NCBI RefSeq assembly: GCF_009796765.1
Contig: NZ_CP047023.1
Span: 3,021,501 to 3,085,500 of the forward strand
From: Paraglaciecola sp. L3A3
GTDB lineage: Bacteria; Pseudomonadota; Gammaproteobacteria; Enterobacterales; Alteromonadaceae
Length of the DNA: 64,000 nt
Direction of reading: 5' to 3'
Shown in pieces: positions 46,901-55,566 of the stretch. The translations under genes were made by a program, and so were the position numbers. Each line of letters begins with the position of its first letter. The first letter of the stretch is position 1. A model generated the notes under the pieces. That model had not been told where the DNA came from, ran no database searches, and saw only the letters and a program-made list of their open reading frames with translations.

Positions 46901-47217
46901 TCAAAATTATAATGTCCTGTAATTAAATACTGATCTCGTCCCTCTCTAACTAACTTTTTTAAGTCTCGGCGCTGGTGATAACCAATAGGCGTATTAAATA
47001 TTAACTTGTCATTACCCACCCAATCCCAACGTAATGACTTAGCATCGTGTTTCATACGTTTAGTGTCGATACTGAGTTTACCGGCGGATGCTTTCATCCC
47101 GGCAGGAATTCCTTGTTCGAAGCTTTCCATTACTTTTACTGACTGATTAATGGTGCCCGCATAAACACAATTGATGAAACTAAAACTCATGGCAGCAATA
47201 TATTTTTTTAAAGCCAT
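43975..47217 (-). CDS. PL8-family chondroitin-ABC-lyase-like polysaccharide lyase
   Basis: A 1080-aa secreted protein (signal ending NCVYA). Domains: N-terminal jelly-roll (about 25-205), catalytic (alpha/alpha) toroid (about 230-610), then the lyase-8 beta-sandwich and C-terminal domains. RHAGHTLGY places His500 and Tyr507 exactly seven apart, followed by LLSDTPF and Arg557. These correspond to the His501/Tyr508/Arg560 catalytic residues of Proteus vulgaris chondroitin ABC lyase I. Glu663 in PYEGW is the likely counterpart of Glu653. The C-terminal part keeps ASYEYALLVNAD and DSNG-like motifs (DSRGTGYYIP). The family cleaves uronate-containing glycosaminoglycan-like chains by beta-elimination; the actual substrate here is open. 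Confidence 0.88.
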   Translation of the reverse strand: MALKKYIAAMSFSFINCVYAGTINQSVKVMESFEQGIPAGMKASAGKLSIDTKRMKHDAKSLRWDWVGNDKLIFNTPIGYHQRRDLKKLVREGRDQYLITGHYNFDVGDSPILEPDRGFFMWIYNEKASLQRLRFQFGRGDKVDSEFDFELNFSGWRTVMINYDTGDMRGVPHPDMDRLTILAPATGEGTYYIDSLGLSLPMDSRTNMPNKQLPHIQLHPRRSTQYVQFLHQYSSFKPSLPLEPLTKQKIEQLNAFNQKVDEYILPVSQQTSLANKGIADLKKRYQKYQITREGDNIYGKPLIKATVYNQYFAEMGNDIPKPSEYMNWRRDYGHMMLDLAKRYRSSKNKDEQAEIAEMFINLFDYGVDQGMDEGAALSWLHHYAYIIREWGPALYLMRDVFEQNGRLDKAVGVLKYFLGFNQVYREDFRYGSADGKRLGEDADDAQGLIQIRLYSALMMKNSPEKVRDLQHFSSHFSNVASAYAYGLDEMLKPDGTVFRHAGHTLGYGGRGINGMATTMYLLSDTPFKVSSEAFRRIKHCAETYFHTLATDKYIAPRAVESLRNVGKYTLPSNVYAMPAMIALSAEPFDKRMAGLYRDVVENLPKVGEKEQFWLNKLQDNGGFIDYSYDKARVLPYSSVATTRDGNQWMTTVRGHSKYAYPYEGWGPDYFAYPAYLAHGYVDVSYANSVDSTYEPITDKAKSSWQDGYDWRRFPGVTSVHLPHQQLLTAPNQVRGEGGEYLFSDQAFVGGVETNSGNATFAFPFRGHDKWGLESFSGRKSYFFFNDLIVSLGSDIQSGVDKYSVETTVLQDKIVNQAGLKTSNGTITPLPFTDVKQDTDPIWFVDSRGTGYYIPRMANNANLEISRQRQTNPDSHNKQQVSGEFSTVLFNHGVKPKNASYEYALLVNADEHKMSQFMQSMNTTDKLYEVLQQDKKAHIVSAKAAKTTSYIVFDADNSFAKGLVTKVSRPSSFAIEQSAEGIKLAVADPDLNIYDGQDDRLPNGQRVELSIYEREWYFWPSRETKVRLTLRGQWQIVQQLKAIETLNYKSATIIESNSTETVIEFACKDGLTAEVLLSAKK

Positions 47218-47640
47218 TATTCCCTCTTAAAACTCGCTAAATTTAGACCCTAAAGCACAACAGGTGAAATTAAAAAAGCATAGACAAAGCTGCCTATCAG
47301 AAAAAGTAAAAAACCAACAACTTGTCTGATATGTTACATCGACAAACATAAATGTAAAGTGTTTGTTATATTAAAATGTAAATTATAGTGACAAAAAGCA
47401 GACATAAATCTCCAAAAAGCCAATAAAGACAAATTTATCGCTATTAAAGATACATTTAACGATAATTATTGTGTTCGCTAAAGTAACCAACAATAGTACA
47501 AGCAAGTTGCACCAATTATTATTGACAAAAACACAGATGACAGTAATCAGATGAATATTTTTAAAGTGATTTTAAGGGGATTACACTAGTTTTATGTTTA
47601 AAAACGATAAGCCCCACTAAGGGACTTATCGCCAGGATTT
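47218..47640. other. Intergenic region between S1 sulfatase and PL8 lyase
   Basis: 423 AT-rich bases. It contains the minus-strand terminator of the sulfatase gene (47600-47631) and, about 105 bp before the PL8 start, a TTGTCTGATATG element (47322-47333) resembling the putative locus operator. It also holds the PL8 promoter. No gene is seen. Confidence 0.55.
47600..47631 (-). terminator. Intrinsic terminator of the minus-strand sulfatase
   Basis: On the minus strand CGATAAG-TCCC...GGGG-CTTATCG forms a hairpin directly followed by TTTTT, 10 bases after the stop codon of the gene ending at 47641. Confidence 0.85.
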
Positions 47641-49080
47641 TTAATGGCCGTCTATTAACAAAATAGGATTAACATAAGGCTCAGAATCTTTATCAAATTC
47701 CTGCTGTAACATTGTCAATAATTCGGCTAATTTCTCTGCTTTGCTGCTAGCTAAATTTATTGTTTCTGATGGGTCGAGAGCTAAGTTATATAGTTCTGGG
47801 GTGATATTATCAGCATATGGCGTTTTTTCATGGATCACTAACTTCCATTGTTCTAAACGTAAAGCCATATGTTTAGCCGTACGCCAATAGAACTTAGTAG
47901 CCAATAATGATTCACCTGTGTGCAAGGTTTGACTCATATCACGGCCATCACCATCGGCGTTTTCTGGTACACCCGACAATTGTGCAAGTGTGGCAATAGA
48001 GCGATAAAGATCTTGAATAATAATAGGCGTAGTTAATTGTTTTGCGGCTAATTCTTTAGGCCAATAGATAAATGCCGGAGTACGTATGCCACCATCATAA
48101 GGATGGGCTTTCCAACCACGATATCCGCCTGTGTTTCCATATTCACCTTCATTGCCATAAAAATTAATATGGTGAAAATCTGGCATGATATACCATTTTT
48201 TGCCCGGCGCCGATGGACCATTATCACTGAAAAACAGCACTATGGTATTAGCTAATAAATTATTATCTTCAAGCTTAGCAATAACCTGTCCAACCGAATC
48301 GTCAAGCTGAGTCATCATACCGGCATATCCCTTACGAGTTTGGTTGCCAATAATATCTTCATAGGGTTGAGTCCATTTTTCATCAACCTGAATAGGCACA
48401 TGAGGCGCGGTATAACTCAAGGTTAAAAAGAATGGCTTTGAATCGTTACTTTGATAATCATTTAAATAGCGCATAGCGTCTTTAGTGATCAGGTCTGTTG
48501 CATGTTCTTGGGGTAATTTTATTTGTGTTGAATTTCGATACCAATCATGACCATGCTCGGGATTATGATGCATATAATGATCAATCCAGCCCCCTCGAAT
48601 ACCATAATGATAATCAAAGCCTTTATCTAAAGGTGCAAAACCTTTTTCTTCACCCAAATGCCATTTGCCAATCAGAGCGGTTTGATAACCATTCTCTTTA
48701 AACAAAATTGGCAATACTTTACGCTCTGCTGGTAAGCCAACTTTGTCTTCTTTCATAATAGGGTACAATAAACCAAAACGACTTGGCGTTTGCCCAGTGA
48801 AAAAGGCTGCCCTTGAAGGTGTGCAAGTAGCATAAGTATAGAATTTGTCTAAGCGCACAGCATCACTGGCTAACTTGTCTAATGTCGGGGTATTAATAAC
48901 CGAGCCATTGTAACCGACATCGCCAAACCCTGCATCGTCAGCAATAATAACCAGCACATTAGGTTTTTCAGATGCCAATTTATCCGAACTTTTAGCCATG
49001 CTCTTAGTCATGCTAACTGGCGTTATCAATAATGCCACTAAACTAGTGCACATAATAAAAATTGAATTTTTTATTTTCAT
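47641..49080 (-). CDS. S1-family formylglycine sulfatase (copy 1)
   Basis: A 479-aa exported sulfatase. Metal-binding Asp residues lie in VIIADDAGFGDVGYNGS, and the activation motif CTPSRAAFFTG starts at Cys86, the residue converted to formylglycine by a separate maturase not encoded in this window. HxK-like GKWHLG and the FFSDNGPSAPG block are also present. Type-I sulfatases remove sulfate esters from carbohydrates. It is 86 bp downstream of the beta-helix gene at 49167-50843 on the same strand, so probably cotranscribed. The S1 subfamily, and hence the sulfate position, cannot be told by eye. Confidence 0.9.
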   Translation of the reverse strand: MKIKNSIFIMCTSLVALLITPVSMTKSMAKSSDKLASEKPNVLVIIADDAGFGDVGYNGSVINTPTLDKLASDAVRLDKFYTYATCTPSRAAFFTGQTPSRFGLLYPIMKEDKVGLPAERKVLPILFKENGYQTALIGKWHLGEEKGFAPLDKGFDYHYGIRGGWIDHYMHHNPEHGHDWYRNSTQIKLPQEHATDLITKDAMRYLNDYQSNDSKPFFLTLSYTAPHVPIQVDEKWTQPYEDIIGNQTRKGYAGMMTQLDDSVGQVIAKLEDNNLLANTIVLFFSDNGPSAPGKKWYIMPDFHHINFYGNEGEYGNTGGYRGWKAHPYDGGIRTPAFIYWPKELAAKQLTTPIIIQDLYRSIATLAQLSGVPENADGDGRDMSQTLHTGESLLATKFYWRTAKHMALRLEQWKLVIHEKTPYADNITPELYNLALDPSETINLASSKAEKLAELLTMLQQEFDKDSEPYVNPILLIDGH

Positions 49081-49166
49081 TATTTCAATCCAAATTTGAA
49101 TAATTTATGGCTTAAATTTTTAAGCCATTGAGTTTGTTATGGGATAAAACTTGTTATGCGAATAAG

Positions 49167-50843
49167 TTAATCTTCAACATCATGTTTAATCAACAGTTCC
49201 TGCCATTCTGACAACCTCTGGCCAAGCCACTTAGGTGTTTCACCTAATCGTTCGCTCAATTGCGCTTCGTATAATGAATCCAGTGCCACACGTTTACCAA
49301 AACTAGCCACATGTCCGGTATGTTCATCAAGGTAACCTTCAGCGCTACCTTCATAGCCAATTAATACAGGGTTTACTGCAGAAAAAAAGGTATATGCCTG
49401 TTCTTTAGGGGCATCAACATCCCAAAAATTAAACTTATCTTTATGCCACTCTCCTACCTTGTTCCCTGTTTGTTTGAAGTTCCAAAAAACTAACCCTTCA
49501 AGGTGGTTAGGTAAATTTTTATAGTTACCGCCCCAGCCACCAAAACCGAAAGAAGTGATATTGTCGTAAAGACTAAAACGAGGGAATAAGCCATGTGAAT
49601 CAATGCCTCGTGATTTAGGGCTAACAAAACGCCAAATGACGTTACCTACAGAAAGATGTGATGCGCCAGGTCCGTGCCATTGGCCATCATTAGTTTTATC
49701 AATATTAAGGGCGGTAAGGTTTCGTGTACCAAAGGTAATATTAAAACAAGAATGCCCCCTATTACCCTCAATAACATTAAGCATCATAGAATTCGCGACC
49801 CCACCAGAAATGGTAGCAGCCACAGATACATCACGAAAAACCACATTTTGTACCCAAGAATGGGTGGTTCTATTTAATTGAACAGCGGTATAGCCAGAAT
49901 CATGGGTAGCATTTTTATGATGAGCAAATTTATCTTTAAAGTTACCGCTAAAACGTAAGTTTTCTATGCCTACATTATTGATTGTGTGGATCGAGCGTAT
50001 TTTCCATTTATAATCAGCGTTAATTCGTGTGATAAGAGGCTGCTTAAAATAGATTTTATCACCTTTAACTTCTGCTATTTCTAACGTTTCAGATGCTCGC
50101 ACTCCGTTTTTAATCACTTCTTGCCAGCTATCTCTTGGTTGTTTGTTGAACATGAAATCGTCATTTGCCGCGGTATTCTGCATATCTAATGTGACTACAT
50201 CTCCGGCCTTAAATCGGCCTGCATCTTTAACCACAACCAAACTATCATTTTGTTTGGCATTTTTAACAATTACAGATTCAGCAATATATTTACCCTGTTT
50301 ACTAGAGGATGGAGCAGAAGCACCTAACGGCTGAAACTTAATCATAGGAGGCACAGTCCACATCTTTTTTGGATCTTGTGGAGCAAGTGGGTAACGCATA
50401 AATAACTCAGTTCCCTGTGTATCATTACCGCTACCACGTAAGACAACCCGTGAACTTCCCACTGATAGACCTGAACGACGATCTGGACTTTCATTAATTA
50501 AAAAACGACCAGCAGGAAAATACACTATTCCACCACCGGCTTTTTCTGCGGCCTTAATGGCTTGCTGGATCCCAGCTTTATCTTCAACGTCATCATCAGC
50601 AATAGCACCATAATTTGTTACATCAAAAACAGGCAACTGTAAGGTTGGAATAGCTGAATTAGAATAATTTACCCCTACTGCCGAATAATCTAAAAATACC
50701 GCAGCTGGGTTGTCAGGTAAATAAGCCTGCCATGGGGTGACATTTTCTGATGTATTTTTTTCGATAGCATTATTTTGCTTCACCACGGTTTGACCACAAG
50801 CGGTAAAAACAAAGATAGTCGCTAGACATAACACTCGTTTCAT
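49167..50843 (-). CDS. Beta-helix lipoprotein, Pectate_lyase_3/DUF4955-like
   Basis: A 558-aa lipoprotein (signal ending FTACG). A pectate-lyase-3 type N-terminus reads VTNYGAIADDDVEDKAGIQQ then GGGIVYFPAGRFLI, followed by beta-helix repeats (VGIENLRFSGNF, VANSMMLNVIEGNRGHSCFN). The C-terminal part, SFGFGGWGGNYKN...LEGLVFWNFKQTG, resembles the DUF4955 domain found with such helices in polysaccharide loci. No biochemical function is established for the combination; glycan cleavage or binding is inferred. It is divergent from the plus-strand sulfatase at 51122. Confidence 0.72.
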   Translation of the reverse strand: MKRVLCLATIFVFTACGQTVVKQNNAIEKNTSENVTPWQAYLPDNPAAVFLDYSAVGVNYSNSAIPTLQLPVFDVTNYGAIADDDVEDKAGIQQAIKAAEKAGGGIVYFPAGRFLINESPDRRSGLSVGSSRVVLRGSGNDTQGTELFMRYPLAPQDPKKMWTVPPMIKFQPLGASAPSSSKQGKYIAESVIVKNAKQNDSLVVVKDAGRFKAGDVVTLDMQNTAANDDFMFNKQPRDSWQEVIKNGVRASETLEIAEVKGDKIYFKQPLITRINADYKWKIRSIHTINNVGIENLRFSGNFKDKFAHHKNATHDSGYTAVQLNRTTHSWVQNVVFRDVSVAATISGGVANSMMLNVIEGNRGHSCFNITFGTRNLTALNIDKTNDGQWHGPGASHLSVGNVIWRFVSPKSRGIDSHGLFPRFSLYDNITSFGFGGWGGNYKNLPNHLEGLVFWNFKQTGNKVGEWHKDKFNFWDVDAPKEQAYTFFSAVNPVLIGYEGSAEGYLDEHTGHVASFGKRVALDSLYEAQLSERLGETPKWLGQRLSEWQELLIKHDVED

Positions 50844-51048
50844 GAAGATTCCTTATACTGACAACAAAAATATCGGTTTCGTTATCAAACGCAACGAAAT
50901 CGATAAATGACGTAAAATTTAAATTTGTTCAAACATGGCTACAAACAGCATTACACTTATATTATAAGTGCCTGAATAAATATCAGACGAACACTCACTT
51001 AAGCTTTAATGGGTAAAATAGTTGTTATTTGCACCGGTTGATAGGTAA

Positions 51049-51061
51049 GATATCATACAAC
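51049..51061 (+). promoter_or_regulatory. Putative GntR operator in the divergent sulfatase/beta-helix promoter
   Basis: GATATCATACAAC contains the same ATCATACAA 9-mer as the sites at 41098 and 61067. It lies 61 bp ahead of the plus-strand sulfatase in a 278-base divergent promoter region. Confidence 0.45.
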
Positions 51062-51121
51062 TAAATATAATGACAATTCGTTAACATCTAATTTATATAG
51101 GTCAATGATAGGTGAAAGATA

Positions 51122-52492
51122 ATGTTTGATAAAATTAAAGTAATGCTGCTATTCCCTCTGTTATTTACTCTTAGCAGTCATATTCATGCGTCATCAGATG
51201 TACAGAACAATCACCTAAAAGACAAACCCAATGTGATTATTATTCTGGTGGATGATGCCGGTTTTGATGACTTTGGCTTTCAAGGCAGTGCTCATTTCGA
51301 CACACCAAACATTGACAAAATTGCCACACAAGGTATGACTTTCACTGAAGCTTATGTGTCATCTAATGTATGTTCACCTTCACGGGCGGGATTGTTAACA
51401 GGTCGTTATCAACAAAGATTTGGTATGGAAAAAAACATGACACGTTTTCCTGGTGATTTTGCTCGCGGTATACCAACAGATGAATTCACAATAGCTCAGC
51501 ATTTTCAAGCATCAGGCTATAAAACCGCAGCTATAGGAAAATGGCATGTGGGTTATCAACAAGAGTTTCAGCCAAATAGTAAAGGCTTTGACTATTTCTT
51601 CGGTTTGTTAGGAGGCCACAGAACCTATTTCAAACATATAGAAAATCCCAAAAATATCGCCGATAAATACAATTACCTGCAACGTAACGGTGAAATATTG
51701 CCTGAGTCAAATACTGAATATGTCACCAATTTATTAACCGATGATGCAATCGAATACATAACAAAAAATAAGCACAATCCATTTTTTATGTATCTGTCTT
51801 ACACGGCTGTTCACACCCCCATGGATGCCGAGCCTGAGAGATTGTCTAACGTGCCCGATGAAATCAGCAATGACAGACGTCGAAAGCTATATGCCATGAC
51901 AAAATCCCTAGACGAGAACGTGGGTAAATTAACTCAGGCACTTGCATCAATGAAACTAGATAAAAATACCATTATTGTTTTCTTAAATGATAATGGCGGG
52001 CCTACCAGTAACGCATCTTCAAATGGTAAATTAAGAGGGACAAAAGGCACACATTTTCAAGGTGGCATTAGAGTACCCATGGCGATTAAATGGCCTGGAC
52101 ATATTCAGCCAGAAACAAGTTATCATCAACGTGTCAGTTCTTTAGACTTACTCCCTACCCTGCTAGCTGCAACTAATACTCCCTATTTAGCCAAGCAATT
52201 ACCATTAGATGGCGTTAACTTAATGCCATATATTCAACAGCAAAAGACCGAGAAACCACACAAGTCTTTGTTTTTTAAATTTTGGTCTGGCCGAGCTCAC
52301 ATTAAAGGCGATTGGAAATGGTTAGTAGCCAAAATCGAACAAGAGAATGGACAAAAAAAAGCAGTGGAGTTTTTGTTTAATATCAACAGTGATCCTTATG
52401 AAACAACTAACCTGATCAAGCAATATCCTCACATAAAAAACAGATTGAAGAGCGAATGGGAAAACTGGAACAAAGAGTTAATAGAATTGTAG
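51122..52492 (+). CDS. S1-family formylglycine sulfatase (copy 2)
   Basis: A 456-aa secreted sulfatase (signal MFDKIKVMLLFPLLFTLSSHIHA). IIILVDDAGFDDFGFQGS gives the metal-binding Asp pair, CSPSRAGLLTGRYQQRFG the activation motif with Cys84, and GKWHVG and FLNDNGGPTSN the remaining active-site blocks. It differs substantially from copy 1, so the two probably act on different sulfate positions or sugars. It is followed by an esterase gene 113 bp downstream, with a hairpin in between. Confidence 0.9.
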   Translation: MFDKIKVMLLFPLLFTLSSHIHASSDVQNNHLKDKPNVIIILVDDAGFDDFGFQGSAHFDTPNIDKIATQGMTFTEAYVSSNVCSPSRAGLLTGRYQQRFGMEKNMTRFPGDFARGIPTDEFTIAQHFQASGYKTAAIGKWHVGYQQEFQPNSKGFDYFFGLLGGHRTYFKHIENPKNIADKYNYLQRNGEILPESNTEYVTNLLTDDAIEYITKNKHNPFFMYLSYTAVHTPMDAEPERLSNVPDEISNDRRRKLYAMTKSLDENVGKLTQALASMKLDKNTIIVFLNDNGGPTSNASSNGKLRGTKGTHFQGGIRVPMAIKWPGHIQPETSYHQRVSSLDLLPTLLAATNTPYLAKQLPLDGVNLMPYIQQQKTEKPHKSLFFKFWSGRAHIKGDWKWLVAKIEQENGQKKAVEFLFNINSDPYETTNLIKQYPHIKNRLKSEWENWNKELIEL

Positions 52493-52509
52493 TTTAAGTT
52501 TAAATAGTG

Positions 52510-52539
52510 ATTCACGGCCTAAAGGTTTAGTCCGTGAAT
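52510..52539 (+). terminator. Hairpin after the plus-strand sulfatase
   Basis: ATTCACGG and CCGTGAAT form an 8-bp stem with a 14-base loop 18 bases after the sulfatase stop, followed by AT-rich sequence without a clean T run. Confidence 0.55.
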
Positions 52540-52605
52540 TATAAAATCAACAATCTAATAGATTTATTCTCAACCTAAATCAATGCCGACTAGACAGAGA
52601 AAAAT

Positions 52606-54540
52606 ATGAGTAAAATTTACACCGCATTATTTCACATAGTCATTTATGTATCACTAAGTGTTATCTCATTTAATGCTACAGCTTTATCGGTATCAAAGTT
52701 ATTTCAAGACAATATGATTATTCAACGTGAGCAAGCTTTTATCATCACAGGTACTGCCTTGCCCCTTAGCGAGATACAAGTTGTATTTAATCAAACTAGA
52801 TGGACAACGACAGCCGATAAAACCGGTGATTGGCAGCTATCATTACCCGCAGAAAAAGCAGGAGGTCCTCACAAGTTACACATCAGCTCAGATAAAACGA
52901 CTAAAACCATTAACAATATATATTTTGGCGATGTTTGGATTGCATCTGGCCAATCAAATATGGAATGGAAATTGTCGTGGACTACAGAAAACTGGCAAAC
53001 AGCAGTCGAACAAGCCAAGTTTCCATTAATACGTTTTTTTAATGTTGCAAAAAGTATTAGCCCGATACCCAAAAATGCTCAACAAATTGAAGGACAATGG
53101 ATAATGACCTCACCAGAAACCGTTAAAGATTTTTCTGCTGTAGCATGGTATTTCGCCAAAGCCATTTATCAACAGACTAATGTTCCCATAGGTATCATTA
53201 ACAGTTCTTGGGGCGGCACACCTATTGAAGCATGGACACCAGACAGTATGGTAAAGGGCTCATCTGATGATTACCCAAATCCAAGTTATCTAGATCCAAT
53301 TCATTGGCAAAAGAAATTACAAATATCCAATGAAAAATCCAAATTACGGCAGAAACAATTGCACAATGAAACATCATTCAAAGAATTACAGCTCGCATCA
53401 AATCAATATGATGATAACAAGTGGCAGCGTATAAACTTACCTGGGAAATATTTGGCTAAAAACATCCTATGGCTGCGAAAAAGTCTGAACTTATCAGAGA
53501 TTTCAATTAACAAGCCTTCCATGTTATCTGTTGGTTTTTACCCTAATCATTTTGAAGTATTTATCAATAATCAGCGTGTATTTAAACGAGCAGCACACCA
53601 GCCTTTAGGCGAAATTACGATCCCTGCCGGTATATTAAAAAATGGCAATAACACTATTGCCATCCGTACAGCGAATGACTGGAGCAACTTTAATCAATTT
53701 GCTTTGACAGACCAATTTTATCTAGAAAATAATCAACAAAAAATCAATTTAACAGGAGAATGGCGCGTCAATAACACATTAGAAACGCCACTAGTATCAG
53801 CGACTCGATATCAAGGCAATCACAGTGTTTTATACAATGCCATGATCCACCCACTGATTGATTTTAAAGCCAAAGGGGTGATTTGGTATCAAGGTGAAAG
53901 CAATACTGGCAGAGCTCATTTATACCAAACACAATTCAAAAACTTGATTACAAGTTGGCGTGATAAATGGCAACAAAAAAACCTGCCCTTTTACTACGTA
54001 CAATTAGCTAATTATAAAGAGCGAGTCAATCATCCGGTAGAAAGCGGCTGGGCTGAAATTAGACAAGCCCAACTTGACACCTTATCAGTAGCCAATACAG
54101 GTATGGCTGTGACGATTGATGTGGGCAATAGTTTAGATGTACATCCGCGGAATAAAAAAACAGTAGGCGAACGCCTTGCTGCAATTGCTAGAGCCAAGCT
54201 ATATGATGAAAATATTCCATATTCAGGCCCTCTAATTGAAACAATTACGCAAGCGGATAAATCACTTATATTGGAGTTTAAACACGCTAAACCACAGTTA
54301 ATCGCCAAAGGTCAACTATTAGGGTTTGAAATTGCGGGTATCGATGCTACATACCAAAAAACTAGCGCTAAAATTGTCAATAATCGGGTTATTCTTGATA
54401 CTCAAGATATAAATACAGTCTGTTCAGTAAGGTATGCATGGTCAGACAATCCAGTGGCAAGTTTAATTAATCTTGAAGGTTTTCCAGCCAGTCCTTTCCA
54501 ATCTTTCTTGACTGAAAATTGTGTAAATACCAAACCATAA
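52606..54540 (+). CDS. SGNH-type sialate-O-acetylesterase-like carbohydrate esterase
   Basis: A 644-aa secreted protein (signal ending FNATA). SGNH blocks typical of the SASA family are present: WIASGQSNMEW (nucleophile Ser116), the Gly/Asn block PIGIINSSWGGTPIEAW, WYQGESN, and the Asp-His pair region DVGNSLDVHPRN. A beta-sandwich insertion sits between the blocks at about 265-405 (FYPNHFEVFINNQ), as in large microbial acetylxylan/xyloglucan esterases of this group. Sialic acid is an unlikely substrate; removal of O-acetyl groups from the locus polysaccharide is more plausible. The C-terminus is a short beta domain. Confidence 0.82.
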   Translation: MSKIYTALFHIVIYVSLSVISFNATALSVSKLFQDNMIIQREQAFIITGTALPLSEIQVVFNQTRWTTTADKTGDWQLSLPAEKAGGPHKLHISSDKTTKTINNIYFGDVWIASGQSNMEWKLSWTTENWQTAVEQAKFPLIRFFNVAKSISPIPKNAQQIEGQWIMTSPETVKDFSAVAWYFAKAIYQQTNVPIGIINSSWGGTPIEAWTPDSMVKGSSDDYPNPSYLDPIHWQKKLQISNEKSKLRQKQLHNETSFKELQLASNQYDDNKWQRINLPGKYLAKNILWLRKSLNLSEISINKPSMLSVGFYPNHFEVFINNQRVFKRAAHQPLGEITIPAGILKNGNNTIAIRTANDWSNFNQFALTDQFYLENNQQKINLTGEWRVNNTLETPLVSATRYQGNHSVLYNAMIHPLIDFKAKGVIWYQGESNTGRAHLYQTQFKNLITSWRDKWQQKNLPFYYVQLANYKERVNHPVESGWAEIRQAQLDTLSVANTGMAVTIDVGNSLDVHPRNKKTVGERLAAIARAKLYDENIPYSGPLIETITQADKSLILEFKHAKPQLIAKGQLLGFEIAGIDATYQKTSAKIVNNRVILDTQDINTVCSVRYAWSDNPVASLINLEGFPASPFQSFLTENCVNTKP

Positions 54541-54555
54541 AAAGTAACAGGAAAT

Positions 54556-54578
54556 TTACCGCTTTGAATAAGCGGTAA
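54556..54578 (+). terminator. Hairpin after the SGNH esterase
   Basis: TTACCGCTT and AAGCGGTAA form a 9-bp stem around TGAAT, 16 bases after the esterase stop. It separates the sulfatase-esterase unit from the regulator gene. Confidence 0.65.
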
Positions 54579-54690
54579 GTTACTAATTTATCGCTATTGA
54601 ATAGCTCCCCATTCTATTGTTTTAATTCAAGTTTAAATGGAACTGAGATCAGAAATTTGCTATTGTCGAATTAACATTGTTTACATATAA

Positions 54691-54701
54691 GTTATCAGAC
54701 A
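54691..54701 (+). promoter_or_regulatory. Putative GntR autoregulatory site at its own start codon
   Basis: GTTATCAGACA ends at the ATG of the regulator gene. It matches the TTGTCTGAT-type elements at 47322 and 61185 in reverse orientation. A site here would allow autorepression. Confidence 0.35.
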
Positions 54702-55450
54702 TGGAACTTTTCACACTTAACCAAGTACCAAAATCTCTCAGCCTAACTAACGAGCTAGTCAAATCTTTAAGAACAGAGATCCAAAAAGGCACCTTAAAAC
54801 CAGGAGATAAGTTACCTTCTTCTAAAGTTATCGAGAGCCAAGCTGGTGTGAGTCGAAGTGTGGTACGTGAAGCTGTAGCGCAATTAAAAGCCGAAGGCTT
54901 AGTAGATAGCCGTCAGGGTGTAGGTGTTTTTATTACCTCAACCCAAAAAGCTCAATCTTTTAAAATTGACAAGTCTGAATTCGAATCTATTCATGATGCG
55001 ATTCAAATCCTAGAATTGCGTATGTCAGTTGAAGCAGAAATGTGTGGCATGGCAGCTAAATATCGTTCAGATGCACAAATGGAAAATATCATAGCTTGTA
55101 TGCATGCGATGGAAAAAAAGATAGCATTAGGCGAAAAAGCCACAACTGAAGATTTTGCATTTCATAAAGCGATTGCAGAAGCTTCAGGAAATCCATATTT
55201 TCTTCGTTTTATTGACTACATAGGTTCTGGCGTGATCCCTGCTCGCGAAATTATTACCAAGTATGAAAAAGACAGTGATAGCGAAGGACTGTTAACTGTT
55301 ATCCAAGATGAACATCGTCAAATTGCCAGAGCAATTCAGTCGCAAGACAGTGAACTAGCAAAAGCCTCTGCAAAAGCTCACCTAAGCAATAGTATTAAAC
55401 GCCATAGTACAATTGAAGAAACACTCGTTTCTGTCTCCCCTATTAACTAA
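54701..55450 (+). CDS. GntR-family (FadR/FCD) regulator of the polysaccharide locus
   Basis: A 249-aa regulator from ATG 54701; an upstream in-frame TTG at 54677 has no ribosome binding site. The N-terminal winged helix (about 13-80) has LRTEIQKGTLKPGDKLPSSK, SRSVVREAVAQLKAEGLVDS and QGVGVFI. The C-terminal FCD ligand-binding domain (about 95-235) includes FHKAIAEASGNPY and DEHRQI/AH residues that usually bind a metal and an organic acid. FCD regulators typically sense uronates or their catabolites, so this one probably controls the surrounding operons. Its own ribosome binding site is weak. Confidence 0.88.
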   Translation: MELFTLNQVPKSLSLTNELVKSLRTEIQKGTLKPGDKLPSSKVIESQAGVSRSVVREAVAQLKAEGLVDSRQGVGVFITSTQKAQSFKIDKSEFESIHDAIQILELRMSVEAEMCGMAAKYRSDAQMENIIACMHAMEKKIALGEKATTEDFAFHKAIAEASGNPYFLRFIDYIGSGVIPAREIITKYEKDSDSEGLLTVIQDEHRQIARAIQSQDSELAKASAKAHLSNSIKRHSTIEETLVSVSPIN

Positions 55451-55454
55451 CAAT

Positions 55455-55482
55455 AAAAAAGCTCAGTCTATTAATAATAAAC
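55455..55482. terminator. Bidirectional terminator between the regulator and the TRAP/Kdu operon
   Basis: AAAAAAGCTCAGT and ACTGAGCTTTT form a stem with A and T tracts between convergent genes (regulator ending 55450, DUF4861 gene ending 55567). Confidence 0.85.
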
Positions 55483-55566
55483 TGAGCTTTTAGGTATCTT
55501 ATAAAATATCACTTTAAAACAGACAGTTTTTTCTTAACCTTCCCCCTGTTTTTACCTGAACTCAGG

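Noticed and set aside
52606..54540. True sialate O-acetylesterase
   Set aside because: No sialic acid gene is present in the window. The SASA fold is shared by plant and algal glycan esterases, so only the fold-level call is made.
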